Positions 34,501 to 47,930 of a stretch of DNA of 64,000 bases are shown one piece after another. The notes under the pieces are model-generated. The model made no database searches. It worked only from the letters and a program-made list of their open reading frames with translations, and had not been told where the DNA came from. Source of the stretch: Antedon mediterranea (lineage: Eukaryota > Echinodermata > Crinoidea > Comatulida > Antedonidae); the NCBI RefSeq assembly GCF_964355755.1, contig NC_092674.1:20610001-20674000 (forward strand), written 5' to 3'. Positions within the stretch are counted from its first letter, which is position 1. Each line of letters begins with the position of its first letter. The translations under genes were made by a program, and so were the position numbers.

Positions 34501-37197
34501 TCGTATATTTTGATTGAGAGCAATTCATTTACTCGTTATAATATACCAGTACGGAAAAATAGTACCAAATCAACTATCGTGAAACATAAAACAGCTTATA
34601 GTGAAACCGAAAAGATGTCAGTTTTAAGCATAATATAGATAAATAAAAAACTAAATCACAGTGTAACTAGACTAATAATAATAACGATTACCGTTTATAC
34701 ATAAATATACCAATCCAGTGGTGATGATAATAGCCAGTGCTAGAATCTTTGCCGCCATTAAGAAGTTAACAGTTCCTTTAGAGACACGAACACTCACCGC
34801 ATTCATAAAACCACACAGCACTATAATAACAAAATACAGTACATACATACATTCGTTAATAAAAGACAATATTATCATCAGACTGTGCAGTACAATACGG
34901 ACACTGAGTTTGTTCTAACCATTAAGCAGATTTTGCATAAATTATGTATGGTGAAAATGTATTATTAGTTGTTAAAGTTACGTTTTTTAAAAATTATTTA
35001 ATACTGGCTGGTGGTGTCATTCACCATTGACATTGTGTTGAATGATATATTAAAGGATATTAATAAGTTTTTCAACATGTTTTGAAAGCTAAGAAAGATA
35101 TTATGTATGGTCGAAATTGTACAGGAATGAGTATGTCTAACTGAACATATTCTACTAAATTGTAGAGGCGTACATCCTCCCAAATAAACAACATTTTTAT
35201 TAGAATTGAAGAGTCACCAAACCACTCTGTACCCTACCCTTCAGATAAAAATGTACCCAGTTAAAAATTACCGTCACGTCATATGTGATGTTAATTCCTA
35301 TAGGTGTAGAGGAGAATGTATGAAATGCATACGTTTTTTAGTTTGGCCCTGAAGCCCGTAGTAATACTGCACGAAGGACCGGAGATGGTATATTCAATCT
35401 TAACTGGTCAGTGTAATCATTAACACATCATATTGATGATATTAATAAGCCATATAAAATACCTCTGCTTAATGATCATGTATCGAAAAATGCATTATAA
35501 ATATTTTCAGTGTGTAATAATAAGTTGAAATTGTAGTAAACCCCTATCCGTTCCATTTAAAAAGCGAAGAACACGCTTCTTTTTTTAGTTACGTTGGTGT
35601 CTGTTGCCGTAAAACAGTGCTATTATATTGTTATGTATGTTGTTTTGTATCTTAATATACAAATAAAGAATGTTTATGAGTGTATTGGTACAAATAGTGC
35701 CATGAGTTAAATGATGAAAGGTTATATTTTAACGAGGCGGAGCCGAGTTGATATATAACCTTACATCATTCACCAAATGCTATTATTTGTACCATTACAT
35801 GAATTTAAATGTTCATTACTTGTTTTATATAACATCTACTTAAATTCCTGTCATTTGAATTAAATAAAATGTAGGCCTAGCCAAGAAGCCTACATTTGAT
35901 TCACATTTAGTAAAAACAGTAACACCTGGTTTTTGATATTTGTAAATATTATATTTATATGGACTTTATAAACACACCTACTGTAGTGTTAATTATGTCA
36001 ACAAACGATCAAACAATCCTAGGCCTAGCAAGGCTAAAACGTCTAGCCTAGGCATAATTTACTATATAGCTAGGCTGAAAGGCAAAACGTCGACAGGAAA
36101 CTTTTCTTGGCCAATTATGTTTTTTCCAACGATTCCACGTAGAGATTCGATGTAGAGATGTTGCCATTATTTAATCAAAATCCTATAAACGATCTAAAGG
36201 TAATTTAAATGCCTTTTTAATCTAAATTATTACATATATATCTCTCCAGAAATGTACTCTCATGGCGAAACCAGTCATAACATTCAAATCGCGACGAAAG
36301 TAAAACATAGGTGGGGCCATTGTATTTCAAAGGCAATAGTATACAAAAAATATTTTCCAAACGCGTACACGAAAAAGTACTATTAAACGATCGTTTAATA
36401 GTGCGTACTATTGCACACCATGTGACCCACAATCGTCCAATCAAATAACCGGAATTTAATTATGTGTTATAATAAATAATGAATAATTAATCAGATGTGT
36501 GTGGGAACAAAATACCACAGCCATACAACGGTCAAATCTGAACATTTTTCAGTGCGCCTACAATGACAAAGGTTGCCAGGCGTTCTAAATTAAGAGAGTC
36601 TTAAATGAGATGACGATTGGTTTCTGCTTGGACGCAACGTAAGGACGCCTGGCCAATCACGACGAAGTGTGTCTTTTGACTTGTCACATTCGTTGTGCCT
36701 ATACTGTACGTCGTGTTGCGTACAAGTAGGAACCAAGCCTAATGAAGAAAACATCACAACTTACTAGTTATTAATAGAGATACCAATTTTAGAGAAATTG
36801 GTGGAACATCACAATTTTCAAAAAATGGTGTTAAGATGTATTCGGAGAAAGTAAGAGTCCGAATTACCATTGATGCCGGATGTCGTACACAAAAGACAAG
36901 CCATTGGAATGTAAATGCTGGAAAGTCACCATAGATTTCACGAAGGTAATGGTACTGACCGCCAAGCTTGGGCATCGCCAATGCTAACTCCACCCAACAT
37001 AAAGAAGAAAGGATTTCAATTATTCCACAGAATATCCATACAAAGAAAGAAAGTCCAACGGATCCAACATTCTGGAATACTCCTTTAGGCGAGATAAATA
37101 TTCCAGAGCCTATAATTGATCCTATCGTTATTGATACAGCATCCAAAAGGTTAAGTTGAGGTAGGATTCGGTGTCTCTCCGATTGAATATTCGTCAT
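31583..37197 (-). CDS. SLC7-family amino-acid transporter light chain, copy A (xCT-like)
   Basis: Ten exons on the minus strand: 37197-36765, 34820-34692, 34414-34318, 34065-34021, 33685-33562, 33350-33253, 32957-32861, 32446-32300, 32048-31871, 31644-31583; 469 residues, all splice sites GT-AG and all phases consistent. TM1 carries IIGSGIFISPKG, the unwound substrate-binding motif of LAT transporters. The cysteine in PFFENCDVPP, before TM4, is the one that bonds an SLC3 heavy chain. Later come TEEFRNP, NVAYFAVLTP, RDGMFPESIALV and the end TRFFQILTVSLPEDKEE, which resembles the end of SLC7A11 (xCT). Family role: obligate exchange of amino acids at the plasma membrane; substrate here unknown. 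TM6 reads WSYAGGDN, where relatives have GW. The start ATG at 37197 was chosen because the three copies align there. Intron 1 carries repeat insertions. Copy A has no gene-disrupting change. Confidence 0.9.
35665..35815. mobile_element. Hairpin MITE, diverged copy
   Basis: GAATGTTTATGAGTGTA.TGGTACAAATA, then GATGAAAGGTTATA, lie on the left, with their reverse complements on the right (ACATCATTCACC, TATTTGTACCATTACA). It is the same family as the near-perfect hairpin at 40915-41064. It sits in intron 1 of SLC7 copy A. Confidence 0.75.
35816..36480. repeat. Repeat family R3 in SLC7 copy A intron 1
   Basis: It holds GAAACCAGTCATAAC, AAATATTTTCCAAACGC, AAGTACTATTAAACGATCG, TTTAATAGTGCGTA and CACAATCGTCCAATCAAAT. 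The same blocks occur at 40220-40900 in intron 7 of copy B (partly reversed), and parts at 38095-38190, 46190-46290, 57880-57905 and 59305-59350. The ACGATCG core is a local palindrome. Confidence 0.6.
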
Positions 37198-39410
37198 TGT
37201 GCCACACACTGATAGGCCTAATGTAGATCTTCCAAATTAAAATCAACTGTATTCTACTTCCTGAATGCATGTCCTTATATTAGAAAAACATAAAAAATAA
37301 TAGCTTTCTTTTCAAGGGTGTTGCCAATTTCTGAAATTGTATCAACATAAAATATAATGTACACAAATTGTATGGTTTGTTTGAATCATAATAATAACAA
37401 TGGACATATGCAACTTACTGCAGTGACTTGATTTGGATAGTATCCTATTTTTTATATATAAGATATGCGTTAGTGTTCCGACATAGATATTGTTATTTTT
37501 AAAAAGAACAAAAAAATACAAACCATAAAATGTAAATTGTTCTATTTTCACCAAATTATTTTTTTTCCATTTCACGAATGTAAAACATTCAGTTTTGTTT
37601 ATAATACACTGTTACTGTTACAAACAACACAGAAGATATCAGAATAGTTCATAATATTTCCTTGTCAATTTGATGAACTCGGAAGTGTAAATGTCTTGTT
37701 ATCATGACTTTCTGGTTTTACAGTTGGTTTTTAGTATGTGCCGTCACCTCTTGCCTAATTTTCAATTCGTATTAAAGCATAGCTGCTATTTTTACGGCAT
37801 ATTGTATTTGGCTATGTAATGCTCAATGTAGTTATAGTCATTAAAAAAGTAGTTTTTTTTGTGCTGAATTGAATCGAAATTAATACAATTATTTCTTATT
37901 GGGAGCCTTTTCAATCAGTAAAGATACAGGTATTAGTGTAATCAGTTACTAATATACAAATTCACATAAACATTCAGAATTTGTTTTATATAACATTTAA
38001 ATAGATTCTTGAATCCAAAGATTCCGTAGGCGGCATTTAGAATCAAAGTAATGGCATTGACATTTTTTTTTCGTATTCGAGAAGATTTTTTTTTTGTACA
38101 CATCAAAAAAGTACTATTTAACGATCGGTAAAATGTGCATACTATTACACGCCTTATGACTCACAATGCAGGAATTTATTTAAATGTTATATAACTATAA
38201 TGCTGCTGCATGATAATCACTATTATCATGTAACAATATAACAATAATGCGCTGATATTGCAGCATTATTTTGCCCAATAAAATCGGAAATTCTTTTCCG
38301 TATACTGTATGCATGTCAGATTAAAGATGGTAGGACCTGGCTTCCAGCTTCATTATACTCAACATGTTTGTTTGAGAATCCATTAGAAAGGTAGAAAGGT
38401 AGAAAGGTTAATGAAAGGTGTAGCTGGCCAGGAGAAACAAGGAGTATTATGGTGTAGCTTTGGTTGCAACATCCGTCACCAGCAAACAATGGTGCACGGC
38501 TGCAACCAGTTTTGCGACAAGATAATTCCAATTCTACTACAAGGAAGTTCCTTAAATATCCGTGTGTTGAGTGTATGTTCATGCCTCTAGACGAGAAATG
38601 TTCATTTTAAATGTTTGAAACAGGATCATAAGAATGTTAGTGTTGTTTTATGAATCAGTAATTCTATCAGTTTTAACATTTTGCAATAGCTTGGTTTTAC
38701 AGTCTTGATAAACAAAGTATGAAGAGAAATTCAGCTTACAGTTAGTAATAACGCTAAATGCATTGTTAACAGTGCCGTAAGTAAACAATTTAAAGTAATT
38801 ATGTCGGATGAGTATCAACCTCTCTACCACGACTACCTTGTATTTAGTAAGTCAGGGCGTGTATCGAAGATGGAAAACCAATTAGATGAGAAACTCATTT
38901 CTCTCAACTCCAATGAGGCAATTAAATGAAACATGGAAACGTTGATAAATTTATTCAATACCTTTAAACACACCAAACTTGTATTGTACTTGTATTTTAT
39001 CTGTATTTTGTGTATTTTAAAGGATGTGTTTTCGAATACACAGTAATTTCAGCGTAAACAAATGGCGATTTCAAATATACGTACCGCATGACTATAAAAA
39101 ATGTCGATAGGTGTAACTATCCAGAAGTTTTTATAAAACTGTATCTCTTGCTAAGAGTCACTGTCAAATATTGATAAAATCTAGCCCTGGAGTTAAAATG
39201 TTCAATATTGATGCCTTAAAGTGTATAATGCACTTATATACTGATTTTTTAAGCAATGGCAATGCTTTAAATTATTTTGATATACTTTATCCTGCTATAT
39301 TTTCATTACCCTAAGTTTTCACTGTTTTGTCTGCTTTATGTAGAAATACACATGATGATGATAACATTGAGTTATGGGTTGTTGAAGAGCCTGGAATGTT
39401 CGTAATGCCT
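37198..39410. other. Spacer between SLC7 copies A and B
   Basis: It should contain the promoter of copy A. The sequence 37198-38240 parallels 44700-46330 upstream of copy B (for example GAATTGAATCGAAATTAATAC and CAGTAAAGAT.CAGGTATTAG in both), so promoter and gene were duplicated together. No additional gene or clear TATA box was recognised. Confidence 0.6.
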
Positions 39411-42400
39411 TTATTCTTCCTTATCTTCTGGTAGAGAAACTGTCAATATTTGAAAGAATCTAGTAATAATACCTGAAAAAAGATTCAATTTTTGATTAAT
39501 TTGAACTTACTTATTATTTAATAGGCCTTCTTCTAGGATTTTCTAGGATTATCTGTTCTTTAATTTGTTATGGAATGGGGGAGCGTAGGCATATCAACGG
39601 ATGCTAAGACAATATTTACTCATTCGTTATATTGTGTATGAAACCCTACCGCCATTTTCAATATAAACATGTAAGTCAAGAAGAATTACCGTACCAGATA
39701 TCTTTCCGGCAAGTGCCACTTTGGTTCTCGGATACACGCCCAATAGATAAGCAGGTATAACAGTCATGGTGAGAGCTAAGCCTACCAATGCTTTCATGGG
39801 AGCAGATATAGCAGCCAATATAATGCCACCAACATACGTAACTAATGCTATTATTGGAAATGCGATAGGAACCTGCATGAAAGGGAATGTAAATCTGATA
39901 ATAAGAAAAATCATTCATGATGTATTTTCGGTTCACGGAAATATTGAAATATAAAAGGTAAGGTAAAACTAACTAGTGCTTTGAAAGTACCGTAGGTCGT
40001 AAACTGTTTTCACTTATCAATTGTACGTACCTTGAATGGTTTGTTGATATCCGGTCTGAACCATCTCAAGACAAATATTGTCGATAATGCCAATCCATCA
40101 CAACAAGTACTAACAAACCCCAGATACGTGATTAATGTCCAGATATCGAAGAACAGATAAGCCAGTATCAAAATACACTGTAAATAATAAATGTTTATGA
40201 GTGTAATGTTACAAATAATGAACAAAAGTACTATTTAACGACCGTTCAATAGTGCGTATTATAGAACACCTAAATAAATTCCTGTCATTTGATTGGACGA
40301 TTGTGGATCACTTGGCGTGCAATTGTACGAAAAATTCCTATTGTGTACTTTCGTTGCAATGTTATATTGTTATGACTGGTTTAGCGATGGAGGTACATTT
40401 TTGGAGAGATATATAATATGTACTACTTTAGATCAAAAAGCATTTAAATTGAAAGACAGCAATACGAAATTTCGACAGGCATCTGGAAATTATCTAAGCT
40501 AATTATGTTTTTTCTTACGATTCCACGTCTTGTGGAGATGTTCCCAATAATTAATCAAAATCCTAAAAACGACCTGAAGCTAATTTAAATGTCTCTCTAA
40601 AAATGTACCTCCATCGCCAAACCAGTCATAACAATAACATTCGCTACGAAAATTGGTGGCGATGTTGTATTTAAAAAGTAAAAGTATAAAAAAAATATTT
40701 TCCAAACGCAAACAGATTTTTTGTTGGTACACGAAAAAAGTACTATGAAACGATCGTTTAATAATGCGTATTATATAACACCTATATAAATTCCTGTCAT
40801 TTGATTGGACGAATGTGGGTCACATGGCGTGCAATAGTACGCACTATTCAACGATCGTTAAATAGTACTTTTTAAAATAACTAGAATTTATTTAGATGTT
40901 ATATAAAACAAATAATGAATGTTTTGTATTCGTGTAATGGTACAAATAATGGCACTTGGTGAATGATGAAAGGTTATATCAACTCGGCTTTGCCTCGTTG
41001 ATATAACCTTTCATCATTCACCTCGTGCCATTATTTGTACCATTACACTCATAAACATTCATTATTTGTATACTATTGCATGCCATGTGATCCACAATCG
41101 TCCAATCATAAGGACATTTATTTAGGTGTTATATAAAATGGTATATTCAACAACAAAATGTGATTATTTATAATGCTTGTTTCTACATACACATATTAGG
41201 ATAGATCCGATTGGTGTCTTATACTTTATACTGACCAGCGCAATAGATTCTGGAAACATTCCGTCTCGAGCAGTTGCATAAAATGATCTGAAATAATATT
41301 GAAGAGTAGTAAGACATAAGTCAAATAGCATAGCATACCTCTAAATAAGTACAATACCTCTATATAAGTTGTAGGTCTATGTTACTAATCTCTCAATTGA
41401 TCGTGAATACGTCAGCAAAAACTGTGTACACGTATACTATTTTATATTATGGCCTGAAGTTTTTGTGTAGTGGATAAGGTGATTGCACAAAATGTTGTGT
41501 AAACAACGTCACGGTGCCATGTTTAAATTCGTATTGATCAGGTTCTATTAAGTGAAAGATATTGAAAATATGTATGCAATTTAAAAAAAAAAAACCTTAT
41601 TACATGAAATAAACTACTCCTTTGTTTGATCACCTAGGTAGGGGTCCGGGACCGCGACAGAACGACAACGGATGGGGACCCTCCAAAGAAATTGCATTTT
41701 ATTTGTCAGGAATGTGTATGATTTATTTCTTTTTTATTTTTAAATGCGCCTTGAGCACTCTGGAGTGGTATGTGCGCTATACAAATCTTATTATTATTAT
41801 TATTATTATTATAAACCATGTATCTGGATGTGTATTACCCTTACCTAGGCGCCGACAGGAATCCCGTCATCGGCATCGCTGACAGTGACACTAAAATAGG
41901 TATTACCCAACGAAAAGAACCGAGTGTCTTTTCTGAAAATGTCTGAAATATTTAAAACACAATTTTACCTGTTAAAGTTTATTAAAATGGTTTATCAAAA
42001 AGCATAATGGAAATACAGTGTCAAAAGTGACATTGCTTTTTTACCAAATTGCAGTGATACAGTTAAAATCATGTGAAGCTGTCACGGAAATATACTCATG
42101 TGAAGCACACATAAAACATTTTGCTACAGAGAGAAAAAAGCAATATAATTACCACAGCCACAGCATTTGAATCAAGCATCTCATTGGGAGTAAGCACAGC
42201 AAAATAGGCAACGTTTGCCAATATGTAAAGAAAGATTACCATAACAATCGAAATTATGGTAGCTTTTGGAAAATCCCTGAAATAAGTACAATTTACAGAC
42301 ACGATTCAAATTTTGAAATTAACACACTTGCTTATCTAGGTGAAATCATAGATCTGTTATAGTATCTTTTTTTTCTTCTGACCAACAGTACTGTAGGCAT

Positions 42401-44694
42401 AGAATTTCCAATTAATTAGATATTATGGGTTTGTTTCTAATCCGATTAAATGGCATGTTGGGTGCCTATTTGCTCGATGTCGTATATATATACCCAGGAA
42501 GTGAATGTAGATGCTGCCTAAGACTGTTTAAAATTCCGATTGTTCCATGTCTTTTTACTAAAGAGTTTTTATAAAATCCTCTTATCTCTTATGAATTTAC
42601 TTGTTTTTCAGAAAATTACTGTACCTCCTAGGATTTCTGAATTCTTCAGTCATTGCCATCATATTATCTCTGAAAAAAAAAATACAAAAGCACGTGACTA
42701 ATCTTGGACAATACCCTTTATTATAACATATACATTTGTTTATATAACAATATATAAATTTGACTCTCTGTAGTACAATGACTGGAAAATTGATGTTCTT
42801 TTTAGGCGTTTATGCTATGCTATTCATACCAATACTCTAGTCAATATCAACTTGAAATGGGGTAATCTAAATCTTACCCTCCTCCATACGACCAAATTGC
42901 AGCGTAGTATGCCAAGCCAAGTTTGGTCCAATTAATATTTTCAAAGGAATTTTCAAAGTTTCCATTTTGGTCACCTAGGAAAAATACAACAGTTTTTAAT
43001 GTGATTAACTAACGAAGAAATACGTCATATTACAGGCATAATGCTAATATAGAATGACCGATTGTGTTTACTTTGAGAATATTTTTTTTTTTTACTATTA
43101 TAATTTTATGCGCATCGTATATTTCGATGGAAAGCAATTCATTTACACGTTATAATAGTAAGATACGTAACATGTCACATAGTAAGACTAAAATAGTACC
43201 AAATCAACTATCGTGAAACATAAAACAGCTTGGGTGAAACAACCGAAAAGATGTCAGTTTTAAGCATACTATAGATGAATGAAACCACCATTTAACTAGA
43301 AAAATAATAATAACAATTACCGTTTATACATAAATATACCAATCCAGTGATGATGATGATAGCCAGTGCTAGAATCTTTGCCGCCATTAAGAAGTTAACA
43401 GTTCCTTTAGAGACACGGACACTCACCGCATTCATAAAACCACAAAGCACTGCATAACAATTATAAAAAAAAATAATACATTACATACCTACATATATAA
43501 GTGCTTATATATTTTTTAAAACTGGCTGGTACCCTACCCTTCAGAAAAAAACTTGTTGTAAGTGCCAAGTTTATATATTAGGCACTGGCCTCATACCGTC
43601 ACGGCATACGTGTTAATGTTAATTCCTAGGTATAGAGAGGAGAAGGCAGGAAATGCAGCTTCCTTTATTTTAAGTTTTGCCCTGAAAACGTTAACAATAT
43701 AACTGCATGAATGGCCGAAGAGGGTATATTCAATCTTAACTGGTCAGTGTAATCGTTAAAACATCAGGTTGATGATATTTAATAAGCATAATATTAACCC
43801 CTGGTTAATGATCACGTACAGAAAAATGCATTTCAGTATGTAATAAAAACAAAGTTGGCATTGTAATACAAACTCCTCTCCGTTTCATTTACAAAGCAAG
43901 AAAACGCTTCTTTTTTTAGTTACGTTGGTATCTGTTGCCGTAAAACAGTTTCACTGTATTCGTTATGTATGTTGTAGTATCTTAATATTGAATAATGAAT
44001 CAGATGTGTGCGGGAACGAAAACAAATTACCACTTATAAATAGCGGTAAAATCTTAATCTGAGCGCGCTTACTATGACGAATGCTTCCAAGCGTTGTAAA
44101 TAGAGTCTCAAATGAGATGACGCTTGGTATCTGCTTGGACGCAAACGTAACGCAATCATGACATAATGCATCGTCCCAACTGTCACCTGCGTTATGCCTA
44201 TACTGTACGTCGTACAGTAACAGTAGTAACCAAGCCTAATGAAGGAAACAACACAACTTACTAGTTATTAATAGAGATACCAATTTTAGAGAAATTGGTG
44301 GAACATCACAACTTTCAAAAAATGGTGCTAAGATGTATTCGGAGAAAGTAAGAGTCCGAATTACCATTGATGCCGGATATCGTACACAAAAGACAAGCCA
44401 TTGTAATGTAAATGCTGGAAAGTCACCATAGATTTCACGAAGGTAATGGTACTGACCACCAAACTTGGGCATCGCCAATGCTAACTCCACCCAACATAAA
44501 GAAGAAAAGATTTCAATTATTCCACAGAATATCCATACAAAGAAAGAAAGTCCAACAGATCCAACATTTTGGAATACTCCTTTAGGCGAGATAAATATTC
44601 CAGAGCCTATAATGGATCCTATCGTTATTGATACAGCATCCAAAAGGCTAAGTTGAGGTAGGATTCGGTGTCTCTCTGATTGAATATTCGCCAT
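39411..44694 (-). CDS. SLC7-family amino-acid transporter light chain, copy B (xCT-like)
   Basis: Ten exons: 44694-44262, 43449-43321, 42974-42878, 42669-42625, 42276-42153, 41942-41845, 41287-41191, 40177-40031, 39872-39695, 39472-39411; 469 residues. Every exon has exactly the same length and phase as in copy A. The protein starts MANIQSERHRILPQ and ends with the same PEDKEE. The SLC3-linking cysteine (PFFESCDVPP) and the GSGIF motif are present; TM6 reads WSYGGGDN-like, again without the tryptophan. Differences from A are scattered single residues, and the introns are alignable. A and B are therefore a recent tandem duplication. Intron 7 has gained about 0.9 kb of repeats and intron 6 a short LINE-like tail, neither touching exons. 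I expect it to be functional. Confidence 0.9.
40190..41140. repeat. Repeat R3 and hairpin MITE cluster in SLC7 copy B intron 7
   Basis: R3 blocks appear in both orientations: GGTTTAGCGATGGAGGTAC at about 40379 and its reverse, GTACCTCCATCGCCAAACC, at about 40605, plus several ACGATCG palindromes. The hairpin MITE 40915-41064 is nested inside. Copy A lacks this insertion in the matching intron, so it arrived after the duplication or was lost from A. Confidence 0.65.
40915..41064. mobile_element. Near-perfect 150-bp hairpin MITE
   Basis: The left arm, AATGAATGTTTTGTATTCGTG then TAATGGTACAAATAATGGCAC and GTGAATGATGAAAGGTTATA, is mirrored on the right almost base for base. The loop is around CTCGGCTTTGCCTCG. 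Arms of about 68 bp, no coding content. Confidence 0.85.
41640..41815 (+). mobile_element. LINE/SINE 3' tail in SLC7 copy B intron 6
   Basis: GACCGCGACAGAACGACAAC, then GCGCCTTGAGCACTC and GTGCGCTATACAAATC followed by (TTA)n. This is the common GCGC...TATA(C/T)AAAT tail of CR1/L2-like elements. It is absent from copy A. Confidence 0.6.
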
Positions 44695-47600
44695 TGTGCC
44701 ACACCTAATGGATTTCTTCCAAATTTAAATCAACTGTATTCTACTTCCTGAATGCATGTGCTTATATTAGAAAAACATAAATAATAATAGCTTTTTCTTT
44801 AAGGATGTTGCCAATTTCAATTTCAACGTACATACGCAACTGCATAGAATTGATTTGGATAGTATCCATTTTTGTATATAAGTTAGTGTTCTGACATAGA
44901 TATTGCTATTTTTAAAAAGAACAAATACAAACGATTGTATGTAAATTGTTCTATTTTCACCAATTGATTTTTTTGTTCCATTTCAAGAATATAAAACATT
45001 CATTTTTTTATAACACACTGTTACTGTTAGACACAACATAGAAGATATCAGAATATTTCAAGATATTTCCTTGTCAATTTTGATAAACTCGGAAGTGTTG
45101 TAAATGTTTTATTTTCATGACTTTCTGGTTTCACAGTTGGATTTTAGTATGTGCCGTCACCTCTTGCCTGTTATAGCTGTTATTTGTCATTAAATGATTT
45201 CGTTCTTTTTATAGATGATGGATAATTTTTCCTTTTCTTTTTGTTGGCAGTTTTGGGTGATCTGTTTTATTCTCAATAAATAAACTGCTAAGTCAAAAGT
45301 GCAGTGCAAAATAAAGGTTACCTATTGCTGTTAAAAGCAACCTATTCACAACGATGTTAATTTATAAAATATAATTTATTTATTTCATACCACAATTGAC
45401 ACAAAGCCAAGGATCTGACACTGAGAAGCGTTATTATTTTATCACATTTTACGGCATATTGTATTAGCTATAATACTCAATATAATTTTAGTTATTACAA
45501 AAGTAGTGCTTCTTTATGTGCTGAATTGAATCGAAATTAATACCATTATTTTTTATTAAAAAACCGTTTGAATCAGTAAAGATGCAGGTATTAGTTAACA
45601 ATATACACATCCACATAAACATTCATTATTTTGTTCTAAGTAACATCTAAATAAATTATTGTCATTTGAATTATATTAAACGATGGGTACTGTTGATTCA
45701 CATTGAAACAGCGAGATTTATTTGTTTTTTTATAAAATATTTACATTGCAAGATAATGTTATATACCTTTTTTTTCTAATCTCATAAATATTATATTTCT
45801 TTGGATTTTGTAAACGCATTTGTAGTTTTAAGTATGTCAACGGATGACAAAAAAGGCCTAGACCTAGCTAGTCTAAAGTGGCAAAAGTAGGCCAGGCTAG
45901 AAAAGCAGCGATACCATTACGAAACTTCGACGATGAAACTTATCTAGTCTAATTCTGTTTTTTCCAACGATTCCACGTCTTGTGCAATTGTCAATTAATC
46001 GAAATCATACAAACAAACAAACAAAGATATATGGCTAATTTAAATGCTTTTTTTGGTCTAAATTAGTATGTTTATCTCTCCAAAGTTTCGTACGCGGCGT
46101 TCAGAATCACAGTAATGGTCCAGGTATTGACATTTTTTGTTCATACGCGAGAACATTTATTTTTCGTACACAAACAAAGGATAAACAGTACTATTTAACG
46201 ACCGGTCAAATGTGCATACTATTGCACGCCTTGTGACCCACAATGCAGGAATTCAGTTAGATGTTATATAACTACAATGCTGATGCATTTCTAATTACTA
46301 TATGATGGAATAATATAACAATAATAATTAATTGCTCTTGCAACAAGTTGGATTAAAGATGTTAGGAAATAATATTCTTTAAAGAGAATGACCTGGGGTC
46401 GGATTTATAAAACTTGCTTAGCAAAAAAATCGTCTTAACTTTGCTTTGAGTTTTTCTTAATAAGTCGGATTTATTAATAATACTAAGCAAAAATGTTTAC
46501 TTAATGATATCTTAACTCTAAGACGAAAAACATTACATTTCTGCAACATAAATTTTAATTTTTTTTGACAACGCTGGAACATCGGACGTTTGGAAGGGGA
46601 TACGCTAGTGCGTTTTCCGTGGTACCACGGACGCTAAAATAATGATATCGATTTTCGGTAAGATTGCCCAGAAATTAGACGAGCAAAACTAATATTTTCG
46701 GTATAGGTACGACGGACCAATATGACTAACTTTTAGAAAACTATCATTGATAAAAATAAATAAAATGTTGATTTGATTTGAAGTATAGCGCGAATGATTT
46801 TCGTATAGATTTCAAAATGTGTGCTCTTTCTCTATTTCAAGTTATAAAAACATAATAACCAACTAAAAATTTGACATAATGAAAATGTTATAGCGCCGCC
46901 ATCGCTAAATAAAAAAACTATTAAGACATAAATTGCTGTCCTCTAGAGTTTAATATTACGCATGCGCAACGTAACATTTACAAGAGTTTTTTTCTGCTAA
47001 GAGGCTTTGATAAATAATTATTTGCTTAAGCACTTATTAAATATTTCAGCTTAAGCAAAAATATAAGCAAATATTGATAAACTAGAGGGTGATTATTATT
47101 CTAAGTTATGTTTTAATTGGAGAGGTTTTGGCCGTTTATTCAAATAAATACCATCCTAATTGGTATAATACATTATTTAGTTTAAACATATTCTTTTGCA
47201 ACTACCTTCCGCAACATAGTGGGCCGTTTCAGCCTAAGAAAGAAGACGTTTTAGAAGACTTGCAACATGGGCAGAAGTATCTCAGGATCCTAACGGGATA
47301 GTCCACAGTAATTTTACTCAACAACTCGGCTATCGGGGTTTCACTCGATTTAAAAACAAAAGGTCTTATGATCAGTTCTCCCGATGTAATTTTATATACT
47401 ATTCCCAAATATACTCTGATGCTTTAAGACTCTATATACAAGTTAGTCAAACATATTTATTTGCGAAGTCTCCCAGGATAAATATTTGGTATAACACAAG
47501 TAGGTAAATGTATGAGGCATAAACTTTTAAAACATTTTTCCGTTTGAAGCACAATTTTTTTACTGTGAGTGTGAGTCCTGTTAAATATATACACATATAC

Positions 47601-47795
47601 AAATGAACCTAATTATTACTGACATCTCTACATTTGTATTAATTAATAATTACACAAATAAAAACGTCGTACAGTAGTGGGGTATTCAATCAAGTTCAAC
47701 GTAAACATTTATTTTCATTTCTTTCCTAAACTATTACAATAATATAAATTATTAAGGTACTTAAATAATGTAAGTAAGTATTACATTTCAAAAAA

Positions 47796-47830
<35 letters not shown>

Positions 47831-47930
47831 CAATGATGTTGCGTAGCACTGTGTAAATTATATATAAATCATACTGTAAATTATAGAAATAGTGCTCATA
47901 TTCGGAACATGATCTCATAATCGCGTCGAG
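44695..47930. other. Upstream region of SLC7 copy B and repeats
   Basis: 44700-46330 is the duplicated upstream region of copy B, parallel to that of copy A. It is followed by R2 copy 2 (46391-47082), unassigned sequence, and an AT microsatellite at about 47798-47826. A direct copy of part of the palindrome arm (ATCATACTGTAAATTATAGA to GCGTCGAGCA) lies at about 47867-47931. No gene seen. Confidence 0.55.
46391..47082 (+). repeat. Repeat family R2, copy 2
   Basis: It starts ACCTGGGGTCGGATTTATAA and ends GCAAATATTGATAAACTAG. It lies just beyond the end of the duplicated SLC7 unit B, while copy 1 lies just before unit A. Confidence 0.7.

Noticed and set aside
36968-37159. Plus-strand open frame repeated at 44465 and 60009
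   Set aside because: It is the antisense shadow of SLC7 exon 1; its conservation among copies comes from the real gene on the minus strand.
41622-41882. Plus-strand open frame in SLC7 copy B
   Set aside because: It is built from a LINE-like tail with (TTA)n and the antisense of exon 6; not a gene.
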